Assembly (NCBI GenBank): GCA_017619255.1
Contig: JAFZSS010000092.1
Span: forward strand, 1-6,480
DNA: 6,480 nucleotides
Direction: 5' to 3'
DNA from: Muribaculaceae bacterium
Lineage (GTDB): Bacteria > Bacteroidota > Bacteroidia > Bacteroidales > Muribaculaceae
Position 1 is the first letter of the stretch. Each line of letters opens with the position of its first letter. Under the pieces are notes generated by a model that was not told the origin of the DNA, ran no database searches, and saw nothing but the letters and a program-made list of their open reading frames with translations. Positions 1 through 5,478 of this stretch are shown piece after piece. The translations under genes were made by a program, and so were the position numbers.

Positions 1-122
1 GACTGCTCCAACGACTGTGAACCATGGTCCACGCCAGGCAAGATGTGACAATGAATGTCGGTATTATAGAACAGTTTCACCTGCTCTTTCTTACTTCTGA
101 ATATATTGCCTAACAGGCTCAT
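1..122 (-). CDS. PHP-family tyrosine phosphatase (CpsB/CapC-like), N-terminal fragment
   Basis: This is the start of a leftward gene cut by the window edge; 40 codons plus two bases are present. Translation gives MSLLGNIFRSKKEQVKLFYN, then TDIHCHILPGVDHGSQSLEQ. The block D-x-H-x-H-x-LPGVD-x-G (residues about 22-33) is the N-terminal metal-binding signature of the PHP-fold protein-tyrosine phosphatases (CpsB, CapC, YwqE). In that family these enzymes dephosphorylate the tyrosine kinases that control capsule or exopolysaccharide export in the cytoplasm. The family usually has LPG-[IVM]-DDG; here the second Asp of that pair is His. The ATG at 122-120 is chosen because the distance to the PHP motif is right for the family and because a TAACTTTGC promoter box lies about 37 bp upstream. 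No clear Shine-Dalgarno is seen. The family call rests on one motif, so another PHP-domain hydrolase is possible. Confidence 0.75.
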   Translation of the reverse strand, partial: MSLLGNIFRSKKEQVKLFYNTDIHCHILPGVDHGSQSLEQ

Positions 123-158
123 ATCGTATCTGTGTAGTTTTAATTCTCAAATTGACCT

Positions 159-167
159 GCAAAGTTA
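159..167 (-). promoter_or_regulatory. Bacteroidota -7 box of the leftward phosphatase gene
   Basis: On the minus strand this reads TAACTTTGC, an exact match to the Bacteroidota -7 consensus TAnnTTTG. The transcription start would fall near 155, giving a leader of about 33 nt before the ATG at 122. The expected -33 slot (around 188-191) reads GGGT, with no TTTG, so only the -7 half is convincing. Confidence 0.5.
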
Positions 168-238
168 CACATTATTTTCTTTTTATCACCCATTACTCCC
201 ATTTTTTGTTGCTAAAATATGAAAAAACAAGGAAAAAG

Positions 239-270
239 TTTTCCCAGTTCAGAAAAAGTATGTACCTTTG
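239..270 (+). promoter_or_regulatory. Promoter of rpmE2
   Basis: A -33-like TTTT (239-242) is followed by exactly 20 nt and then TACCTTTG (263-270), a full match to the Bacteroidota -7 consensus TAnnTTTG. Transcription would begin near 273-275, leaving a leader of about 70 nt before the rpmE2 ATG. The leader contains a small possible hairpin, GGCG (291-294) with CGCC (303-306). That is too weak to call a ribosomal-protein leader structure. Confidence 0.65.
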
Positions 271-345
271 CGCGCCATTACAAAAGAGTAGGCGTTTACC
301 ACCGCCACAACATTGTAAGTTTAACATTTAAAGATATATCGAAAA

Positions 346-600
346 ATGAAGAAGGATATTCATCCCAGCAACTATCGCGAGGTTGCTTTCAAGGACATGT
401 CTAACGAGGAGGTTTTCATCACCCGCAGCACGGTGAACACCAAGGAAACCATTGAGATTGACGGCACCACCTATCCCCTGGTGAAGCTCGAGATTACCAA
501 CACCTCGCACCCGTTCTTCACCGGCAAGCAGAAGCTCGTCGACACCGCAGGTCGCGTGGACAAGTTCATGCAGCGCTACGGCAACCGCAAGAAGAACTAA
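346..600 (+). CDS. rpmE2: 50S ribosomal protein L31 type B
   Basis: The 84-residue product is a full-length type B L31, a protein of the large ribosomal subunit that sits at the subunit interface near the 5S rRNA. It opens [20 protein letters not shown] and has the characteristic stretches [13 protein letters not shown] (about residues 33-45), NTSHPFFTG (52-60) and [14 protein letters not shown] (66-79). It contains no cysteine, so it lacks the zinc-binding CxxC pairs of the type A (zinc-bearing) L31. This cysteine-free form is common in Bacteroidota and does not depend on zinc. The ATG at 346 is preceded by an AT-rich stretch without a Shine-Dalgarno, which is normal in this phylum. The gene is monocistronic, with its own promoter at 239-270 and a hairpin terminator at 650-692. 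Confidence 0.96.
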   Translation: MKKDIHPSNYREVAFKDMSNEEVFITRSTVNTKETIEIDGTTYPLVKLEITNTSHPFFTGKQKLVDTAGRVDKFMQRYGNRKKN

Positions 601-620
601 GAAGAAAAGACACCAACACC

Positions 621-638
621 GCCGTGAGCGCTCACGGC
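621..638. repeat. Perfect 18-bp palindrome after rpmE2
   Basis: GCCGTGAGCGCTCACGGC is its own reverse complement across all 18 bases and lies 21 bp after the rpmE2 stop. As RNA it would fold into a 7-bp stem with a GCGC loop. No U-run follows directly on either strand, so it is not a standard terminator by itself. It may be a 3'-UTR stabilising or processing hairpin, or a DNA dyad bound by a protein. Confidence 0.8.
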
Positions 639-649
639 AGGAACAAGAG

Positions 650-692
650 AACGAGCGACGCGCCTTCACAACGAGGGCGCGCCGCTTGTTTT
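650..692. terminator. Intrinsic terminator of rpmE2, probably bidirectional
   Basis: The left arm (650-664) pairs with the right arm (676-690) over 15 positions with one A-C mismatch and one G-U pair, closing an 11-nt loop (665-675). The core is GCGACGCGCC against GGCGCGCCGC. On the plus strand the stem runs into TTGTTTTGC, giving the U-rich tail. On the minus strand it is followed by a T-rich stretch (CGTTCTCTTGTT), so it could also stop the leftward membrane-protein operon, whose last gene ends at 711. Convergent genes sharing one hairpin fits this position. Confidence 0.75.
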
Positions 693-710
693 GCTATTGC
701 TTCGAACGGT

Positions 711-1796
711 TTACAGGCCTATCAGGCCAATATAGGATTTTAATATGCTGACGAATCCACCTTCATAGCCCAGGCTGTAGCAAACGACAGTGATTACCAG
801 ATAAATTAATGCCACGACCGCAGGCCGCTTCACCACTTGCCACCAGCCACAGTCGTCGCGCCACTCCTTGCGGTTAATGACACCCACGACCTCCATAAGC
901 AGCCACAGCAGCACAATCCTATCAGTACCCAAGAGAAGCGATTCCCATAAACCGGGCCCCATACCTTTCTCGAACAAGTACAGGGTAGCTCGGCCAAGAA
1001 GATAAAAAATCTTCAAAACCAACAGGCCCATCGGCACCGCCAACAGCGCCCTCCACAGGGTGCCCCACCACCCGTAGCCAAACAATTGCTTGAAATCAAT
1101 CAGCAACATGAGCGGAATCAGCACCACGAATCCCAATGTACCAAAAAATTCCCCGTCATAATGATGGAAGCACAGTGTCGAAATGAAATAAATAATCATC
1201 ATCACCAGGATGAACTGCGTACCGATAAATACCTGGATATAGAAGCCTTGCGGCAGGCTGTGCCGGTGACACTTGGGGGCCTCACGGAAAAGGGACCATA
1301 TAGGCAGAATCAGAAAAGAAAAGCCCAGAAGAACACTCCATTCCTGATGCACATCAAGCCATTGGGATACCACATCAACAACGTACCTCAATCCAGTTGA
1401 GGTGACTTCGGCAGTCTTAACTTCCTCGGGGTCTATCCATTGGGAAATCATTAATGAGTCAATACCCACAATCACCAACATCTTGACGGGCGGGAAACTC
1501 ACCTGGCGCTTGCCGCTGATGTAGTCACGCATCAGGTAACCGGGGCGCCACAACAGTTGCCACAGCGAGTAAGGCAGTGAACGGGTACCTACGCCCCACA
1601 CATCCATGACGCCCTGCCACACGCTCTTCCAGGTAATGGGGCCATAGACTGCCTTTTGGCCACAGCGCGGGCAATAGTTATTATCACTCTCTCCGCCGCA
1701 GTTACAGCACTTATGGGGGTGATGGCTGTCTTGAAAATCAAAGGGATTTTCCTGCCACCGGCGGAAACGCTGATATTTTTCTTTGATAAAACCCAT
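711..1796 (-). CDS. DUF3667-like zinc-ribbon membrane protein
   Basis: The 361-residue product has a cytosolic-looking N-terminus with a zinc ribbon: CxxC at residues 30-33 and CPRC at 42-45, in the context NNYCPRCGQK. A conserved block follows at about 55-105, where LWRPGYLMRDYISGKRQVSF is the hallmark of DUF3667 proteins (rPg..mrdYi.GkR). The rest is hydrophobic, with about seven candidate membrane segments near 104-118, 153-170, 185-208, 217-235, 248-268, 293-307 and 324-344. The family is widespread in Bacteroidota and its function is unknown. The ATG at 1796 is the natural start because it leaves an 18-bp gap after the upstream DUF308-like gene. No clear Shine-Dalgarno precedes it, so it may depend on translation of the upstream gene. 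It probably shares the promoter at 2480-2510 and ends at the hairpin at 650-692. Confidence 0.82.
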   Translation of the reverse strand: MGFIKEKYQRFRRWQENPFDFQDSHHPHKCCNCGGESDNNYCPRCGQKAVYGPITWKSVWQGVMDVWGVGTRSLPYSLWQLLWRPGYLMRDYISGKRQVSFPPVKMLVIVGIDSLMISQWIDPEEVKTAEVTSTGLRYVVDVVSQWLDVHQEWSVLLGFSFLILPIWSLFREAPKCHRHSLPQGFYIQVFIGTQFILVMMIIYFISTLCFHHYDGEFFGTLGFVVLIPLMLLIDFKQLFGYGWWGTLWRALLAVPMGLLVLKIFYLLGRATLYLFEKGMGPGLWESLLLGTDRIVLLWLLMEVVGVINRKEWRDDCGWWQVVKRPAVVALIYLVITVVCYSLGYEGGFVSILKSYIGLIGL

Positions 1797-1814
1797 GAAT
1801 TCGTTCTATTGCTA

Positions 1815-2438
1815 TCAAATGAGTTCTTCTGAAGACATCTCTCCATCGGTGATGCTGTCGTCCTGAGGAACGGGAATCATCTCATCAGACCGTGAAATGG
1901 CGCGGCGCACGCGACGCTCGGCAAGATACTCCTGCAGGCTGGTGAGGTTGAACAGCAGCAGACAGATACCCGTAAGCAGTACCACGGTTGAAACACTGTT
2001 CCGCAAAGCAGGCAACAACAATGACAACACGCCACATGCGACCACAACCAGCGGGCAGATGTAATACCAACTTTTGATTTTCAGACTATTGCGAGACATC
2101 AGCAAGTAGATGATATGGAACAAGCCCAAAGCCACCAATAAGATGCCCATAAGCAACTGAAGAATGCCGTCAAAGAGATTGGCCTTAAGAATCATCACCA
2201 GGCCGAAGCACAAGCCGCCTACCGAGGGAAGCACTCCCATGTAGTCAGTGCTGGTGCGCGCATCGTTATGACGCACAGCGACCATGATCAAATAGACAAG
2301 CGCCGGCAAGACGAACATCACTCCCATCACTCGCGCCCCCCAAACAAGGACATTGGGCAATCCGTGAAAGACCATCAAAATGATTCCCACAAGCAGGAGC
2401 ACCACATTTGTGAGAAGATTTATGCTAACCTTTTTCAT
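1815..2438 (-). CDS. DUF308/HdeD-like six-helix membrane protein
   Basis: The 207-residue integral membrane protein has six clear hydrophobic segments at about residues 8-25, 31-55, 67-85, 89-113, 123-144 and 147-166. A charged cytosolic-looking tail follows (AERRVRRAISRSDE, then an acidic stretch to the end). Repeated short helix pairs with glycines in the middle (LLVGIILMVFHG, LLMGILLVALGLF) resemble the DUF308/HdeD fold. HdeD in Escherichia coli is linked to acid resistance, but no biochemical role is established for the Bacteroidota members. The start at 2438 is supported by GAGGG on the minus strand (2449-2445), 6 nt before the ATG, and by a promoter upstream. It is the first gene of a probable operon with the DUF3667-like gene 18 bp downstream. 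The family call rests on topology and resemblance and is less firm than the membrane assignment. Confidence 0.75.
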   Translation of the reverse strand: MKKVSINLLTNVVLLLVGIILMVFHGLPNVLVWGARVMGVMFVLPALVYLIMVAVRHNDARTSTDYMGVLPSVGGLCFGLVMILKANLFDGILQLLMGILLVALGLFHIIYLLMSRNSLKIKSWYYICPLVVVACGVLSLLLPALRNSVSTVVLLTGICLLLFNLTSLQEYLAERRVRRAISRSDEMIPVPQDDSITDGEMSSEELI

Positions 2439-2479
2439 AGTTTTCCCTCAATTAAAACGCATTGTTAATAATTTTTCTA

Positions 2480-2510
2480 CAAAAATAGATTAAAAACATC
2501 TTTTATCAAT
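2480..2510 (-). promoter_or_regulatory. Promoter of the leftward DUF308-DUF3667 operon
   Basis: On the minus strand, ATTG (2510-2507) is followed by 19 nt and then TATTTTTG (2487-2480), which fits the Bacteroidota -33/-7 pattern TTTG-N19-21-TAnnTTTG. Transcription would begin near 2476, about 38 nt before the ATG at 2438. Confidence 0.6.
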
Positions 2511-2530
2511 GCTTTTTACCTAAAAATTTG

Positions 2531-2538
2531 TATCTTTG
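2531..2538 (+). promoter_or_regulatory. -7 box of the lipid kinase and glycogen operon
   Basis: TATCTTTG is an exact match to the TAnnTTTG consensus. The expected -33 position, 20 nt upstream, is 2507-2510 (CAAT), a poor match on this strand that coincides with the -33 element of the opposite promoter. Transcription would begin near 2541-2543, only about 5-7 nt before the ATG at 2548, so the transcript would be nearly leaderless. Confidence 0.55.
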
Positions 2539-2547
2539 TGATTCAAT

Positions 2548-3450
2548 ATGGAAGGCCACAAGCACATACTTGCTATCATCAATCCTGTGTCGGGTACCGG
2601 CAGCAAGGACAAAATACCACGCCTCATCGAGACAATGGTGGATCATGAGAAGAATGATGTGAGCATCATCATGAGCGAGTATGCCGGCCACGCTCGCGAA
2701 ATCACAGAGCAGGCGGTGAACGACGGCATCGATGTGGTGGTCGCCATCGGCGGTGATGGCACAGTCAATGAAGTGGGCAGCGCCCTGTGCGGCACCGACA
2801 CTGCTCTCGCCATCGTGCCATGCGGCTCGGGCAACGGACTTGCTCGGCACCTGCGCATATCCATGAACACCAGCCGAGCGCTACAAGTGCTCAATGATGG
2901 TATCGTAGGGAAGTTTGACTACTGCACCATCAACCGCAAGCCCTTCTTCTGCACCTGTGGCATGGGATTTGATGCCACGGTAAGTGACAAATTCTCCAAC
3001 GAGGGCACCCGCGGATTCATTACCTACATCAAGACGGCACTGAGCGAGTACCTCAAGTACAAACCGCAGGAATATGTCATCAACATCGATGGAGCCATCC
3101 TGCGAGAGAAGGCCTTTGTCGTTGCATGCTGCAATGCTGCACAATATGGCAACAATGCCTATATCGCTCCGCGCGCCACCATGCAGGACGGCCTGATCGA
3201 TGTGACGGTGATGCATCCGTTCAGCATAATCAACAGCCCCATCATCGGGGCCCGACTGTTCCTGCGCAAGCTCAGCCAAGACCAACATGTGAGCATCTAC
3301 CGCGGCAAGCGTGTCATCATTGAGCGCCTGCACGACGATGTCGTCCACATCGATGGCGACCCCATGGTGATGCCTGCAAGACTGGTAATTGAGAATGTGA
3401 GCCGCGGCATCAAAATCCTGGTGCCGCCCACGCTACCCGACGATGTATAA
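2548..3450 (+). CDS. Diacylglycerol kinase family lipid kinase (DagK/YegS/BmrU-like)
   Basis: The 300-residue product is a complete DAGK-catalytic-domain protein, expected to transfer the ATP gamma-phosphate to the hydroxyl of a lipid (diacylglycerol, a sphingoid base or a related lipid) at the inner face of the membrane. Visible motifs in order are INPVSGTGSK (11-20), the nucleotide-binding GGDGTVNE (68-75), PCGSGNGLARHL (91-102), a YGNNAYIAPRATMQDGLIDV stretch (200-219) and HIDGDPM (267-273) in the C-terminal beta domain. In studied relatives the last motif is usually DGE, with the Glu proposed as the catalytic base; here it is DGD. There is no signal peptide or membrane segment, as usual for soluble bacterial DgkB/YegS types. 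The start is fixed because TGA lies in frame at 2539-2541 and ATG at 2548 is the only start codon after it before the conserved INPVSG block. The debranching-enzyme gene follows after 45 bp, so co-transcription is likely. The lipid substrate cannot be told from sequence. Confidence 0.9.
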   Translation: MEGHKHILAIINPVSGTGSKDKIPRLIETMVDHEKNDVSIIMSEYAGHAREITEQAVNDGIDVVVAIGGDGTVNEVGSALCGTDTALAIVPCGSGNGLARHLRISMNTSRALQVLNDGIVGKFDYCTINRKPFFCTCGMGFDATVSDKFSNEGTRGFITYIKTALSEYLKYKPQEYVINIDGAILREKAFVVACCNAAQYGNNAYIAPRATMQDGLIDVTVMHPFSIINSPIIGARLFLRKLSQDQHVSIYRGKRVIIERLHDDVVHIDGDPMVMPARLVIENVSRGIKILVPPTLPDDV

Positions 3451-3495
3451 CCGTCAACAAAAGACCGACGACAAGAAACCTAAACTATTATAAGA

Positions 3496-5454
3496 ATGAG
3501 TTATCTGAAATTTGATAAAAACCTGATGATCAACCTGCAGCAGTCGCTGCCCAAGGAGATGTTGCGCACCAACCAGTCGGGTGCTTATCACTGCACCACG
3601 ATTGTGGGCTGCAACACCCGCAAGCAGCACGGTCTGCTGGTGATTCCCGTGCCCGAGCTTGATGACAACAACCATGTGTTGCTGTCCACGCTCGATGAGA
3701 CCGTCATCCAACACGGTGCCCCGTTCAATCTGGGCCTGCACCGCTACAAGGGCGACACCTACAGTCCTAACGGGCACAAGTACATCCGCGAGTATGACTG
3801 CGAGCGCGTACCCACCACGACCTACCGCGTGGGCGGCGTGATATTGAAGAAGGAGAAGATCTTCATCACTCACGAGAACCGCATCCTCATCCGCTACACG
3901 CTGGTGGATGCCCACTCGGCAACGACACTGCAGTTCAGACCGTTCCTGGCCTTCCGCAATGCCAACGACCTGTGCGTGGAGAACGCGGTGGCCAGCCGTG
4001 ATTACCAAGAAGTGGCTAACGGCATCGCCACCTGCATGTACAACGGTTACCCCACCCTGTACATGCAGATGAACCATAAGCCCCGCTTCGTGTATGACCC
4101 GCATTGGTACAAGAACATCGAGTATGTCAAAGACCAGGAGCGCGGCATTCCTTACAGCGAGGACCTGTATGTGCCTGGCTACTTTGAGGTCGAAATCAAA
4201 AAGGGCGAGCCCCTTATCTTCTCGGCCGGTGTCGAGGAGGTGAACACCCGCACGCTGACCAAGATGTATGAGGATGAAATCAAGCCGCGCACGCCGCGCA
4301 CGAGTTTCTATAACTGCCTAAAGAATAGCGCTAAGCAGTTCTATATTACCAACAACGAGGGTCACTACCTGCTGGCCGGCTACCCATGGTTCAAAATTCG
4401 CGCCCGTGACGAATTCATCGCATTGCCGGGTTGCACACTGTCGGTACACCACCGCCAGGATTTCGAACTCATCATGGACACCGCCCAACGCGCTTTGCAG
4501 GATTTCATGCGCGACGGCACCCTCGACAAGCACCTCGACGGCCTGGAGCTGCCCGACATCCCCTTGTGGGCCATCTGGGCCGTGCAGCGCTATGCCCATG
4601 ACCTGAATGCCGAAGCCGCCCGTGAGCGCTACGGACAGTTGGTCAAGGACCTCATCAACTTTATCGCCGACGGCCATCACCCCAACCTGAAACTGGAGCC
4701 TAACGGCCTTGTGACAACCGATGGCACCAAGCGCCCCGTCTCCTGGATGAACAGCACGCACCCCGACGGCACTCCACTGATTCCGCGAACGGGTTACCTC
4801 GTCGAATTCAATGCCTTGTGGTACAATGCATTGAGATTTGCTGTTGAGGAACTATTCGGCGAGGTTGAACCGGAGAAAGCCTTCGTGAAGCGCTGCACAG
4901 AGATTGCCGACAAGTGCAAACCGGCCTTCATCGAGACCTTCATGACCGACTATGGCTACCTGTACGACTATGTGAACGGCAGCTACACCGACCTGAGCGT
5001 GCGTCCTAATATGATTATCGCCGCAGCCGTTGACTACAGTCCGCTGGACCGCCGCCAACGCAAACGCGTGCTGGATATCACCACCCGCGAGTTGCTGACG
5101 CCCAAGGGGCTGCGCACACTGAGCCCCAACAGTTATGGCTATATTCCCTGGTATGTCGGCACCCCCGAGGAGCGCCAGACAGCCTACTACGCCGGCAGCG
5201 CCCGTCCGTGGCTGATGGACTTCTACAGCAAGGCCTACATCCGCGTGTTCGGCTTGAACAGCATCTCGTTCATCGAGAGGATGATGATCGGCTTCGAGGA
5301 CGAGATGAAGGAAGGATGCATCGGATCGCTGAGCGAACTCTTTGACGGCAACCCACCGTTCATCGGTCGCGGCGCTGTGAGCTTTGCCCCCAATGTGGGC
5401 GGCATCCTGCGCGTGTTGCGCACCTTCAAGAACCTTCACATCATTGACAAATAA
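3496..5454 (+). CDS. Glycogen debranching enzyme, GH133-type amylo-alpha-1,6-glucosidase
   Basis: The 652-residue product has the two-domain layout of bacterial glycogen debranching enzymes, which release alpha-1,6-linked glucose from limit-dextrin-like branches. The N-terminal beta domain (about 1-265) has the landmark NTRKQHGLLVIP (40-51) and the VPTTTYRVGGVILKKEKIF stretch (105-123). The C-terminal (alpha/alpha)6 domain (about 275-650) has AGYPWFKIRARDEFIALPG (294-312), VSWMNSTHPDGTPLIPRTGY (415-434), VEFNALWYNAL (436-446), VRPNMIIAA (502-510), GLRTLSP (538-544), AYYAGSARPW (563-572) and a C-terminal block FDGNPPFIGRGAVSF (616-630). Several motifs differ from my recalled general GH133 consensus (RDT, WMD, RPNQ, AYHxGTVWPW). 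This may mark a Bacteroidota subgroup. There is no signal peptide, so it acts in the cytoplasm. It lies between the lipid kinase (45 bp upstream) and a glycosyltransferase (24 bp downstream) with no terminator in either gap. Confidence 0.92.
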   Translation: MSYLKFDKNLMINLQQSLPKEMLRTNQSGAYHCTTIVGCNTRKQHGLLVIPVPELDDNNHVLLSTLDETVIQHGAPFNLGLHRYKGDTYSPNGHKYIREYDCERVPTTTYRVGGVILKKEKIFITHENRILIRYTLVDAHSATTLQFRPFLAFRNANDLCVENAVASRDYQEVANGIATCMYNGYPTLYMQMNHKPRFVYDPHWYKNIEYVKDQERGIPYSEDLYVPGYFEVEIKKGEPLIFSAGVEEVNTRTLTKMYEDEIKPRTPRTSFYNCLKNSAKQFYITNNEGHYLLAGYPWFKIRARDEFIALPGCTLSVHHRQDFELIMDTAQRALQDFMRDGTLDKHLDGLELPDIPLWAIWAVQRYAHDLNAEAARERYGQLVKDLINFIADGHHPNLKLEPNGLVTTDGTKRPVSWMNSTHPDGTPLIPRTGYLVEFNALWYNALRFAVEELFGEVEPEKAFVKRCTEIADKCKPAFIETFMTDYGYLYDYVNGSYTDLSVRPNMIIAAAVDYSPLDRRQRKRVLDITTRELLTPKGLRTLSPNSYGYIPWYVGTPEERQTAYYAGSARPWLMDFYSKAYIRVFGLNSISFIERMMIGFEDEMKEGCIGSLSELFDGNPPFIGRGAVSFAPNVGGILRVLRTFKNLHIIDK

Positions 5455-5461
5455 CCAAAAC

Positions 5462-5470
5462 AGAGGAGGA
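5462..5470 (+). promoter_or_regulatory. Strong Shine-Dalgarno of the glycosyltransferase gene
   Basis: AGAGGAGGA contains GGAGG (5465-5469), 9 nt before the ATG at 5479. It is the strongest ribosome-binding site in the window and is notable because the other starts here have weak or no complementarity to the 16S tail. It fixes the start of the downstream gene. Confidence 0.7.
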
Positions 5471-5478
5471 AACAAGAT

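Noticed and set aside
275..345. Possible ribosomal-protein leader structure before rpmE2
   Set aside because: Only a 4-bp hairpin (291-306) is visible, which is too weak to support a regulatory RNA call.
219..404. 61-codon plus-strand frame starting before rpmE2
   Set aside because: The rpmE2 promoter lies inside it, it overlaps the well-supported L31 gene in another frame, and the product resembles nothing I recognise.
328..669. 113-codon minus-strand frame antisense to rpmE2
   Set aside because: It covers the L31 gene and the terminator hairpin; it is a shadow of a real gene with no start signal of its own.
3451..3495. Possible separate promoter or terminator before the debranching enzyme gene
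   Set aside because: No TAnnTTTG box and no hairpin is present in these 45 bases.
3454..4104. 216-codon minus-strand frame antisense to the debranching enzyme
   Set aside because: It is the complement of GC-rich codon usage in a strongly conserved enzyme, and no promoter, Shine-Dalgarno or recognisable domain is seen.
4852..5475. 207-codon minus-strand frame antisense to the debranching enzyme C-terminus
   Set aside because: It has low-complexity Val/Ala/His-rich content typical of antisense reading, with no independent signals.
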